From contig JANVFP010000029.1 of the NCBI GenBank assembly GCA_027919835.1, positions 372,001 to 436,000 on the forward strand: a DNA stretch of 64,000 nt, in the 5' to 3' direction. The notes beneath the pieces are model-generated. The model saw nothing but the letters and a program-made list of their open reading frames with translations, did no database searches and had not been told where the DNA came from. Shown in pieces: positions 53,706-64,000 of this stretch. The position numbers were made by a program, and so were the translations under genes. Source of the DNA: Lentinula raphanica. Taxonomy: Eukaryota; Basidiomycota; Agaricomycetes; Agaricales; Omphalotaceae. Position 1 is the stretch's first letter; every line of letters begins with the position of its first letter.

Positions 53706-56700
53706 ATGTCCGTCCGAACGACCACTCGATTGCCTTCCAGTCTTCTTGAGCAAATTCAAGAATCAAATGGTTTGTGAGTTGACTTATGCTCACTGACATA
53801 CTAAGCGATTATCCAGGTCACTCAACTCACAATGTTAACAATCGCTCCAAAAATCCACCTCTCGAAAGGCCTCTCGCAAGCAAAGCCGGGCGGAAAGAAA
53901 ACAACGCAAGGCAGAATATTTCTCTAGTACGAACTTGAAGCGGCCTGCAAACACAGACGATGTCTATCCCCCTGCAAAAAAGGCAAGGCTAAACCCAACT
54001 GCACCAGCACTGCCGGTATCATCACAAGCAACTTTTACTAGCCAAGGAAAGACCAATGCATCCGGGCAGAAAAAGTCAAAGGTCGTAAAAATAATGAAGG
54101 ATTCCAAAGGCTCTTCCAGACCCAGTAGAGGAGCGTCGTTGAAGGTACCGCCTATGCGTACTCAGCAGGAAAGAAATGAGGATGCGTATATCGAGTATCT
54201 GGAGGCGAAACTTGGGTATTCGAAACGCAAATCAAAACGGTTTGACGATGGGCTAGATGGTATTTCAATCATATCCTTGCTTCGACACGATTGCAGACCT
54301 CACCAAATCATCAGATCTATTCGATTTTGCCAATTTCTTGGAACAACCATCCTCGGTGAGGCTTCTCCTACAGCGACTAATCCTCCTTTGACCTTAATCC
54401 TCAGAGTCGTTATCTCGGATCAAATAAAGATGAAGGAGAGCTCGAGGACGAGAATCAGGATCATGAGAGTACTTCGGTGGATTCCAACAACAGTGACGGA
54501 ACCGAAGATGAACTTTCAAAATATGCATCTTCAGAAGGAGTTGACGACATTGAGGAGGAAGAATGGCATGGAGTTGAACAAACAGAGTCGTTATGTGATG
54601 ATGCAGAAGAAAGCCCAAATTCAACAATTGAAGTTACTTCCTCCGGTACGCAACATAGCCATTCTTAAGCGACCATCTTAGGTTTATATTACGCGTTCTT
54701 TCATTAGCTGTACGATATATCCCTCCGCACTTACGCTCAGAGGCCGGGAACAGGAGTTCCGAAGAGGACATCAAACGTACAAGACGAATCAAAGGATTTT
54801 TGAACCGGTTAGTGACTAGAACCATTTCTGGATCTGCCATTCACTCCTGGCACATATAGGATGAGCGAACAAAACATTGCATCAATACTAGATAGTGTGG
54901 AGGAGATCTATCGTGATGATCGACGGCATGGCAAGTAGAACTCTCGTTCATGTTCCCTTGAGTTTTGTGTCTCATAGTACTCCTCAGACGTAACGTCTAC
55001 AATCACTACGCTTATCATCGACACCATCAGCTCACATTCATCCCTTTTGGATTCATATATCGCGCTCTACGCAGCCTTCGTATCCAGCCTGCACAAGATC
55101 ATAGGCATCGAATTTGGTAAGTTCTGGGTTCAAGGAAATCGCTCAATGCTAACCATCTTCCTCTCTTCTAGCTGCATACTTTGTACAAAACGCAGTCCAA
55201 CGCTTCGAACAACACCTCGCAGATTCAACCTCACAGAACGAATCCGATGAAAGCGCTGAAGACAAAGGCAAAGAAGCATCAAATCTGGTTGTCCTCTTGT
55301 CGGAACTGTACAACTTCCAGGTCATCTCGTGTGTGTTGATATTCGACATCATTCGAACGTTGTCTACATCCGAGATTCGAGAATTCCACGTCGAGTTGTT
55401 GTTACAGATTGTCCGCAGTGAGTCACTCGCATTTTCTGCTGTGAGCGGCGAATCATAGCCTCTTTACAGACACTGGACAGCAACTTCGAACCGACGACCC
55501 TCTAGCGATGAAGGATATCATTCAAGTCATTCAAAATAGACTTGACGGGCAGGAAGAGTCCTTATCGTATGGCGCACAAGCTTGATGTCTTGAATAACGA
55601 TGCTCAATCTCCTCACAGATCGCGAACGCGCTTCATGCTCGAAACGCTTAACAACCTGAAAATGAACAAAGTCAAACGCCTCGGCACACAGATGCAGAGC
55701 GGTGAGGCCGTCGAACGACTGAAGAAGTTTCTCAGTGGTCTAAACAAGAAACGACATGGTCTGATCAGCATTCTTCCCCTGCATTCTTGAGTATGCTCAC
55801 TCAGTACATTCTTAGTCCTCGCACATGAACCTTTACGTGTCACACTTGAAGATCTTCACTCTGCCGAGACAAAAGGAAAATGGTGGTTAGTTGGCGCGGC
55901 CTGGGGTGGAGATCCTTTGTTGGATAGGCAAGAAGGGAATCATCAAACCACTATTGATGTGGATCGAATCGGAGATGTTACTGCAAGTAGTACTCTCATG
56001 GAATTGGCGAAGAAACATGGCATGAATACTGATATCCGGAGGAGTATCTTCGTCGTCCTCATGAGCAGCGATGTGGGTGTCATTTACCGCCATTGACGAC
56101 GCACGCTGAATACATTGACATTGCAGGATTACGTTGACGCCTGCGATCGTCTGTCGCAGTTGAAGCTCACTGAAGTTCAACAGAGAGAGATCATCCGTGT
56201 CGCCTTGCATTGCTGTGGGAACGTAGGTCATATACAAATACCAAAGCTTCGATTCACGACTCAAAAGTAAAACTACTCCAGGAAAAAGTGTACAATCCCT
56301 ATTATGCATTAGTGTGCCAACATCTCTGCACCATCTCCCATTCATACAAGATTACTCTGCAGTACTGTCTTTGGGATTTCCTGCGGGACCTTGGCGAAAC
56401 TAATGTGGGAGGCGCGGAGGTCATCAAGGGTTTACAAGGAACTGGGATGATTTTGGAGTAAAATCAATATCGTCTGTCAGAGCGAAAAATCTGGCGCAGG
56501 CCTTTGCCTGGTGGATCGCGAAAGACTCCATCACGCTTGCAGTCTTGAAGGTGTGTTAGACATTATACGCGTTGGGCGGAAAACCTACTCAACACCCTTA
56601 ACGCAGCCAATTGACTTTACAAAGTTAAAGCCTCAAACAGATCTCTTTCTACGGCGACTCTTCACCTATATGTTCCTCAGTAGTCAAACCAAATCTCCTC

Positions 56701-56924
56701 TTCTCGGCACGAAAGCGTCGCTATCTCGGAATAGAGCCTCGATCGAAGAAATCTTCATCAAAGCGACACGGTTACAAGCGTTGGCCATGGGCCTGGTTAT
56801 TTTCCTGTCTCGAGGAATCCGTCTGGAAGATGTTGATCGTGATACTGTCAAGCTGGTTGAGTGGGGGATAGAGATAGGAAAGGAGACGCTACGAACTGGA
56901 TTAGATATTGTCCCTGATCTATAG
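53706..56924 (+). CDS. NOM1: Nucleolar MIF4G/MA3 protein NOM1 (Sgd1-like)
   Basis: This is a nucleolar factor for small-subunit rRNA processing. It starts MSVRTTTRLPSSLLEQIQES and has a basic, Lys/Arg-rich N-terminus (RKQSRAERKQRKAEYF), the motif AYIEYLEAKLGYSKRKSK, a short LFDFANFL segment and an acidic linker. The MIF4G domain starts with AVRYIPPHLRSEAGNRSSEE and includes EQNIASILDSVEEIYRDDRR and SLHKIIGIEFAAYFVQNAVQ, with MLETLNNLKMNKVKRLGTQM. The C-terminal MA3 domain has RRSIFVVLMSSDDYVDACDR and ITLQYCLWDFLRDLGETNVG, ending LDIVPDL. Near 53849-53853 the frame between LHSTHNVNN and SRKASRKQ is off by one base at an A run. Either a base is missing or a very short intron lies there. Confidence 0.87.
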
Positions 56925-56930
56925 TTAATA

Positions 56931-57909
56931 TCACTGGCTTGTCTTTTGGAATGCTACACTGGAGTATTTTGCACCGCTGTGTCCCCCGAACGAGAATGTG
57001 GGATATTTGATGCTCGAACTGGAGTGAGGGGAAAGGGCGTTGGCACGATATAATCTTGGATAGAGAAAAGAAGGAACGTACTGATACACAAGTTTGTTCT
57101 CCTGAGTTAGAAAATTGGCCTTGAGCTCTTCCTCAGTGAAGTTGCATGCTGTCACGAAGTGAGTTGATGGTAAACAATAGTAGGCCGAATAGTAAAGCTA
57201 GCCTTACAGGTGATGAGCAAAAACCCTCCAGGTTTGATCAATCTCGCTGCTCGGGAAGGATACCGAAAGACCGGTGATCTACCCTGCTCGTCCTTCTCTC
57301 CCAATGCAATCGCATCATACGTACCTTTATCCAGAACGAGATCCCAGTTATCTACCTGCCCGAGATTTTTCTGCTCTTCCGAGTTCGAGACGAAGGACGG
57401 TAATGGAGGATCTTGATGGAGAAAGTCACACATATGGAAGAGGATATCTTGCATGGCCTTTTGATGTGCTATGCTTTTGGCGAGCTCGACAGCGGATGAG
57501 CTGTAATCGATACCACAAAGACGTTGGGGAGAGTAATCTTCTTGCTCGACAAGTGAAAAGAGTAGTGTCCCGTTTCCGCTGCCTAGTTCGAGGATTGCTG
57601 GATCATCAGATGGTGGGACGTGCTCTGCAGCCCATTGAACCATCTTGTCTATGCTTTCTTGCCCGAACCTAGTATTTAATGGGTAGGATTCAGAATCTTC
57701 AAGATGGTGACTCAATAAAAAGAATGATACCAGATTTCACCTTCATCGCCGATGTCTCGAAAGGAATTTAATTCTCTGGCGTAGACTGCTTCCCAGCTGG
57801 TATGATGCTTTCAGAAAAGGTGTCAAAAAGTCGATAGTAGAGAAGTTACCCACTGTTCCTTCGAACCTAGTTTCGAGGATTCAAATTCAATCCCATTCAA
57901 CATGATCAT
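56931..57909 (-). CDS. EFM4: EEF1A lysine methyltransferase 2 (Efm4/METTL10)
   Basis: It trimethylates a lysine of translation elongation factor eEF1A using S-adenosylmethionine. Exon 1 starts at 57909 or at 57903 and codes GIEFESSKLGSKEH. It joins through a GTGGGT donor to WEAVYARELNSFRDIGDEGE and then to IWFGQESIDKMVQWAAEHV. Motif I is ILELGSGNGTLLF, motif II/III is GIDYSSSAVELAK, and WDLVLDKGTYDAIAL is the family signature. The C-terminus has CNFTEEELKANF and, after a last intron, IKYPTFSFGG. The last exon ends at 56931, only a few bases from the convergent NOM1 stop. Confidence 0.9.
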
Positions 57910-58298
57910 GAGTGTCGAAGAGTTCGTTCAGCTGATGAAAGCAGTGGTGAGCATTGGAAGTAGTCTTGAAGGCACTCTAGTACTCCACAAAGAGGACCTC
58001 GCTCGTAATCCTTGGACCTTCTTTGCTTTTGACAATTGCCGCACCGTCACTGTAGAACGGTAGAAGAGATCGATTGTGATGAGTCACTATTAATTACTTC
58101 ATTGAATTGGCAATAGTGCACTATTGCCAATTCAATGAAGTACGCTGAGTCATTCAGATTGATTTGAAAGGCTAATTTCAAGTTCAAGCGCCCACTGGCA
58201 GGCGCCCATTCTCTTCGTGCAATTTCAGAGCCCTACCCGAGCCCTACCTGTCGTGAAACGCGTACTTTGACGTTAACAAGGAGCGGAAGCCCAATCCA
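57910..58298. promoter_or_regulatory. Divergent promoter EFM4 / RAD2 with a perfect palindrome
   Basis: 389 bp lie between the start codons, with no gene of its own. A 48-bp perfect palindrome (58095-58142) is flanked by TGAGTCA boxes at 58080-58086 and 58146-58152. Confidence 0.55.
58095..58142. repeat. 48-bp perfect palindrome flanked by TGAGTCA boxes
   Basis: The arms of 24 bp meet at a central TGCA with no mismatch. As RNA it would form a long hairpin. As DNA it could extrude a cruciform. Confidence 0.8.
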
Positions 58299-61200
58299 AT
58301 GGGTGTCAAGTCACTATGGACCCTCTTGACCCCAGTGGGCAGGCCTGTGATGTACGATCTTTCCAAAAGCTCAGGTCGACTCTCATCTCAACGTCTCTGA
58401 GCACAGGCTGGAGAACATGGAAGGCAAGGTAGTGGCTATTGATTCGAGTATATGGATATACCAGTTTCAGGCCACAATGAGAGCCAAAGACGGTCGTGCG
58501 CTAGTGAATGCCCATATTCTGTCTGTCCACTCCGTCGTCTTGCTGTGTTTCTTTCAGCTGATAAGAACATTTCAGTGGGTTCTTGCGTCGGATATGCAAG
58601 CTATTGTTTTACGGGATGAAGCCTGTCTTTGTATTCGATGGTGGGGCGCCGGCCCTCAAACGGGAGACCTTGGTTAGTATAATCATATCCTTCAAATCAT
58701 TGGCTTACATGTTTGGTGTAGAACGACAGACGCAAGAAGAAAAGCGGTGCAGCCGCGAGCCATGTCAAGCTTGCTGAACGATTGCTTAGTGCTCAGCTGA
58801 GAAGAGAAGCGTTGAAGCATGTCAAGTAAACATCGTGCAATCTTCTTGTTGGCGTTAGAAGTCACACTCAATAAAATGTAGGCCGACCAAAGGGAAAGGG
58901 AAAGCACCGGAAGGGCCCGTCGACCTCAACGATGACATGGTTTATTTGGAGGACTTGGACCCTAGTGTAACAACAACACCCCGTAAACAGGTATCCAAGG
59001 CCAAACAACCCCATTCGTCGGGCAAGAAGAACAAGTTTCACGATCACGATCCATATCGACTACCTGAAGTCAACATGGAGGAGAGAGTTGCCGTCGCCAC
59101 CCGCTCGTCTGCTCCAGATCCTCGTTTGGCCACGGAAGAAGAGCTTCGTTCCTTTATAGAGAACATGCGTCCGGAAGATTTCGATGTCACTTCACCCGCT
59201 TTCAGAGAACTCCCGACCGAAGTACAATATGAAATCGTTGGAGATCTTCGACTCAAATCACGCCAGACTTCGTATACCCGCCTGCAGCAGATGTTGAAGA
59301 GCGCTCCTACTCCGTTGGATTTTTCCAAACAGCAAATCAAGAATCTCAAACAGCGGAATTCCCTCACACAACAATTGCTGACTACCACTGATAGCATTGG
59401 AAAGGCCCATATTTCGATTCCTGTCCGGATCGCTAGTGAAAGAAACAGGGAGTACATGCTAATTAGAAACGAGGGTGCAGTTGGAGGTTGGATTTTGGGG
59501 ATAAGGGACGAAGGAACAAAACAGAAGCCTATTGTCATTGACCACGAAGAGGTTGTCGCTCAAGATAATGCTGGAGAAACCGTCAATGATAGTGATGAGG
59601 ACGATGGGATGGAAGAGGTGGATATGTAAGGTTATTCGATTCGCCCAATCTATTCGCTGACACTGAACTCAGACCTGCAGAACATCAAGTCGCAGTTGAT
59701 GACGATTTGAGGGCTTTCCATAGACAAAACGCGTTGTCAGCTATCTCTCGCACATATTCTCAAAAACCTTTGGCACCACTAAGAACCAAAGGATCACAGA
59801 ATTCTTCTCAGGTTCCCTTGTTCGACCCGGAAGATGACGACGCCGAAGATGATGAAAGTTTACCTACAGCAGGTCAGGACTACTGGGAGGAAGACGAAGA
59901 GCTGGCGTTTGCTATCCAGGAATCTATCGATTATTCGAACAACTTTTACTCCTCAATGGAGGCCTCTTCATCATCCTCAATCTCTAGGGCTCCATTGGAG
60001 CCGCATCGACTAGCAAATCCACAGGATGCTCTTGGCTCCGGTTCTCGATTGGAGACGGCCCTGTCTATAGCCAATGCTGGCCCTCCACGCAATACTGATC
60101 GTGGACCCTTACACACACCTACATCCTTTGGTCTACCGATTTTACTCCAGACCGCGACCAAGCTCCCGCCGGTTATGAAGTTGACATCTGACAATGCCTC
60201 TTCTTCAGCCGCCAAAGTCGTGTCTAACGATCTATCCGTTTCCCATAAATCCCCATCTAACCAGCTGTCCCTTCAGTCTCCGCCCGCCAACTCTACACGG
60301 TCGTCTTCTGAATTCACGATTCCCCGTTCGCTTGAAAATGCGGTTGGGGTCGAGGAAAATGCCTCAGTCGAGATTTTGGATGAACCTACAGATACTACGC
60401 CTGAACGCTCCTCGGGAGAATCCCCAGAAATTCCACCCATCAAATCCCTGGAATCGGACGCATCTTCTGAAACTATTTCCATGCTTCCTGTAGAAAACAT
60501 GGAGGAGAAAGTCACAGAAGCTCAGTCGTTGAGCTCAGGGAAAGAGACGCCTTTAGCCACCTGGTTGGCGTCTAATGACGATGGAGATGACGATGGAGAT
60601 GACGATGATGACATGGTAGAAATTTCGTTTGACGAATCGTCTGCAGTCATGGTAGATGCAGTCATTCGCCAAGAGCAACAGGCCACCACTTCTACTGTTT
60701 CACCTACTCCAATTCACCACGACATCGTTGCCGATTCCGATGAGCCTGAACCAGGATTGTTCCATTCTGGAATCCCTCTACCTGAGAAGGACGTAGACGA
60801 AAGTGACGGTTCACGACCGCCCACCCCGCCGTTGGAGCCTGAGCATTGGGATGCCGCACATGAAATGAATCTCGATGCCGAGGAAGGGGATTTTGCGCAC
60901 CTTGTATCACAATTTAAGGGTCTTGATATCGAAGACGTTCGCCGGGAAATTGATGCGGAGATTGCTTCGCTGGATCAACAACGAAAGAATGCGATGCGGG
61001 ACGCAGAAGATGTCAACCAACAAATGATTGCACAAATTATGGTACTTATCTGGTCAGATATCCGTGGAGTATTTTCTGAATGTCTTTCCCATTACAGATG
61101 ATGTTGCGCCTATTTGGAATCCCATACATTACCGCACCCATGGAGGCGGAAGCACAATGCGCGGAGCTTCTAGCCTTGAACCTTGTTGACGCTATCATCA

Positions 61201-62445
61201 CAGACGATTCGGATGTCTTCCTTTTTGGAGGACATCGGGTATTCAAGAACATGTTCAACCAATCCAAGACCGTAGAGTGCTTTTTGCTCTCAGATCTCAG
61301 TCGAGAGCTCGGGTTGGACCAGGGAACTCTCATTCGGCTTGCGTATCTACTGGGCAGTGATTATGTTGAGGGACTACCAGGTGTGGGACCCGTAGTAGCT
61401 ATGGAGCTGTTAAAGGAGTTTCCGGGAGACGATGGCCTCCATAAGTTCAAAGACTGGTGGTTGAAAGTGCAGTCTGGAAGGATAATGATGATGATAGTAG
61501 CTCACCTTTTCGAAAGAGATTTGTAAGTTCGCTGAAGTCCTTGCCTCATCCAACCATTCTCATGGTATATCGATTTTCCAGAAGAAGAAATTCAAGAATC
61601 TCTATCTATCTGCAGATTGGCCCAACCCTGCGGTGGTGAGTCCTATGCATGTAGATTGAACCTATGCTGAATATTGGGTCAGAGGGATGCTTATTATCAT
61701 CCCACAGTCGATAGTTCCGATGAACCGTTCAAATGGGGTTTGCCCGATCTAGATGCTCTACGCTCGTGAGTTCTTGTTTCGTTGCATACCGAGTAACTAA
61801 TTTGTTTCGTCGCAGATTCTTGAACGAAGAGCTCAGCTGGAACCAAAGCAAAGTAGACGATTTGCTTCTACCCATTATCCAAAAGGTGGGAAAGCGAAAC
61901 CAGGTCTGTCTTTTATCATTTCGCGAGTTGAACGTTTCATTGAAGTGGTTGACTACTAGGCCAATGCGATGAATCGTCAGGGTAATCTCAATGACTTCTT
62001 CGATGTTTCTGCAGGCAGTGGCAGCGCTGCTCCTCGAAAACGTCAAGCCTACGCTAGCAAGCGTCTCCAGCAAGTGGTTTCGGATTTCCGGAAGAAGCGT
62101 AAGAGTTCTAGCTCATCCTCACCGGCTGAGCCATCTGTGGAAGATGATGATGGTGAACAAAGCGAAATCTCAAAAGACAAGCCGCCTCCAAGGAAGAAGC
62201 CTCGAGCATCGAAAAAGGGTGGCACTACTACCAAAAACAAGAAGCCCATGGCACGAAAGCGTCGTGTGTCAGGTACGCAGGAAATCCATAAGGAAGTCCC
62301 TAGTGAAGAAGAAGACGACGGCCCATCTGGCAAAGAATTTGAAGCTGACAGCACGGTGCACCCTCCACCATTAGCCGTGAAATTGCGACCCCGGCCAAAA
62401 CCGAGGCCTCCTGGTTGGAATCCTGGCGACAGTGCAGAACAATGA
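58299..62445 (+). CDS. RAD2: RAD2/XPG nucleotide-excision-repair endonuclease
   Basis: Rad2/XPG cuts the 3' side of bulky DNA lesions and supports transcription with TFIIH. It starts [16 protein letters not shown]. The N domain continues [20 protein letters not shown] and [16 protein letters not shown] long acidic spacer follows with low-complexity Asp/Glu/Ser (several Asp runs near 60575-60615). The I domain has the catalytic [25 protein letters not shown] and [20 protein letters not shown], the helix-hairpin-helix. Downstream are [20 protein letters not shown] and [12 protein letters not shown], then [10 protein letters not shown], which matches a PCNA-interacting box, and a basic nuclear-localisation tail ending PGDSAEQ. 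At least nine introns occur. The total of about 1,250 residues is usual for fungal Rad2. Confidence 0.93.
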
Positions 62446-63690
62446 AGCTTGAGATTCTCCTGTTACTTGTTGGACAGTGAATGTATCTACATACATAGTT
62501 GCTTTCCAGTAGCATCAGTATGCGGCAGCGTAGCTACATATCTGATATCCTATATTATAAAACCTCTGGGCGCGCTTAAACTAATATTATGTAAGATTAC
62601 AAATCATCCTTGAGCGCTTTTCTTCTTGCTCAGCGCTCAAGCACCTTCAAGCGCTCATTTCTCACTGCCATCAGTGTTCATCAACATTTCTTGGGCTTTC
62701 AATCCAATTACAGCACACTGTAGCAAGGAGGCTCAATCTTCTCTTGATTCAATAACACTCAAAAGTTTCTCCATTATAATTACAATACATATTCCTTCTG
62801 GCTTCATTTTTGACTGCTTGAACTCCATTATTTGGTAATTTTGAAATTTCCATGGGCAATCTTTCTATTGCTGTATTTATTTTTTGGATTGAGAAAAATT
62901 TGTATGAATTGGAATTTAGGATGCATATCTTACTACTCCTTACTCCTTACTGCTCAGAGAGATCAGAAATGTAGCTTTGCAAATTTCTATTTTTACTTGA
63001 GAGTCAAGAAGAATCAAAAAATATAGATATTTGGGTGTAAGAATTTCAGGTGGTATGCCATTTTAATGCTGGCACTAGGATGTTTCTTATTTCTCAAGTT
63101 TTAACAAATATATCATAAGATAAGTTTATAGTTATTGGAAACAATGAGGTTGGAAGTTGAGATCAAATAAACTGAAAATATCAGAAAAAATAAAACACAA
63201 TTGCTAATGAAATCAAATTAAAAAATGCAATAAAATAAAACATCAAGAAACCAATTGCCCTACAAGTGTCATCAATGGCAAGAGAAATCAATGAATAATT
63301 GATTAATTCAGTATTGGTTGAATGTCATTAGACTGGGGAACTCAAGAGTAGCTAGGACACCCCAGACCCTTAACTAAGGCTACTTGATCCCAAATAGAGT
63401 GAAGGATAATGGACATCATTGGAGTTGAGCATACCCACATTATATGCATATGTCATATAGAATTCATTTTGGAAAACTGAGAGATTGGGAGTTATAAAAT
63501 AATGAATTGGGTATCAGAATGAATCAGGGAAGTGAAATTAGAAGCAGAGAGGTCAGGGGGAGATTGAGAGTCAAATTTGAAGGAATAGAAATCAATCAGT
63601 TGGCAACATTGGGAGTTGAGAACTTAGGTACTGGGAAATTGGATTGAAGGGCAGCAAATTATGAGCTGAGACTGGAGAGTTGAGTAATTG
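62446..63690. other. AT-rich repeat-like DNA without genes
   Basis: Base composition changes sharply after the RAD2 3' end, with long A and T runs, TTGATTGA-like repeats and no coding frame. Parts such as the CTCAAGAGTAGCTAGGACAC segment (63342-63361) and the following CCCAGACCCTTAACTAAGGC look like a decayed transposon that has lost C:G pairs, as a RIP-like process would cause. No element type can be assigned. Confidence 0.45.
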
Positions 63691-64000
63691 TATTATATAC
63701 GACTTTGCCTCAAACTGACAGTTAAATGTACAGGTGACTGGGATAAAGCATTTGCGTACTGCCGTGACGAAGTCACGGGTATCAAGCTTGTGATTTTGAT
63801 TTTCCCAGAATCATTATGCTGAATGAATCGCTTACACATCGTTTTCATCACAATCTCCTCTTTACTTTCTCAACCCACGTTACATTGTCTACGTGTAAGC
63901 TTTGAATAACATTGTGGACTACACTCTGCTTATTTCTTCAACTAAATTCGCCTTAAAGGTTATATCACAAGTTGCTCGTAACACGTTTACGGTATTGTGA
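63691..64000. repeat. Possible LTR or other repeat fragment at the right edge
   Basis: Composition here returns to a normal GC level with a hairpin CCGTGAC-GAA-GTCACGG at 63762-63778 and pyrimidine-rich sequence ending CGGTATTGTGA. This organisation suggests an LTR-type repeat truncated by the window, but no partner copy or coding region is visible, so the identity is a guess. Confidence 0.3.

Overview
This is nuclear DNA of a filamentous basidiomycete, most likely a mushroom-forming Agaricomycete. The evidence is the compact gene spacing, many divergent promoters of 120-390 bp, introns of about 50 nt with GT-AG ends and CTRAC-like branch points, an HSPA12-type Hsp70-like gene typical of mushrooms, and a Tad/I-type LINE whose ORF1 carries the kind of zinc knuckle common in agaric repeats. 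No prokaryotic, viral or CRISPR features are present. Exon boundaries were read by eye from splice signals, frame and family conservation, so protein calls are firmer than single boundaries.

Left part (1-6.4 kb): a spliced gene of unknown function (571-2098, +), a GPI-anchored secreted protein gene (2248-2996, -) and a Ser-rich conserved fungal protein gene (3848-5664, -).

Mobile block (6.4-16.7 kb): a complete LINE on the minus strand with a 32-nt poly(A) end (poly-T at 6411-6442), a 3' UTR, a large intact ORF2 (endonuclease, reverse transcriptase, RNase H, zf-RVT), an ORF1 with a CCHC knuckle, a 5' UTR with tandem repeats, and a target-site duplication CGAGGGAGGAG(TTTT) at both ends. A 1,698-bp non-autonomous hAT-like element with 119-bp terminal inverted repeats and the 8-bp duplication CTCTATAG sits inside ORF1 near codon 20. 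ORF1 also carries what looks like a 49-nt spliceosomal intron, which is unexpected in an RNA-mediated transposon.

Middle part (17-33.5 kb): a small unknown gene, a second GPI-anchored Ser/Ala-rich protein, a citrate synthase with about 22 exons and a C-terminal AKL peroxisomal signal, a YIP4-like Golgi membrane protein divergent from the proteasome ATPase RPT2, a coiled-coil protein divergent from an Hsp70-like ATPase that runs in frame into a roughly 640-residue disordered tail, and DPM3.

Right part (33.5-62.4 kb): mostly conserved housekeeping genes. These are phosphoinositide phospholipase C, an F-box protein divergent from a Sec14-like protein, an HD-domain nucleotidase, an alpha/beta hydrolase, sterol C14 reductase ERG24, tRNA-splicing endonuclease SEN2, an MFS transporter, V-ATPase subunit e, a Vps39/TGFBRAP1-like protein lacking its usual N-terminal propeller, RMI1 divergent from NOM1/SGD1, and EFM4 divergent from the RAD2/XPG nuclease. 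The last 1.5 kb is AT-rich repeat-like DNA with no gene.

The genes do not form a biosynthetic cluster. Neighbours are linked mainly by shared divergent promoters. The most unusual material is the nested transposon block, the Hsp70-tail fusion, the very short exons and the GC-AG introns.
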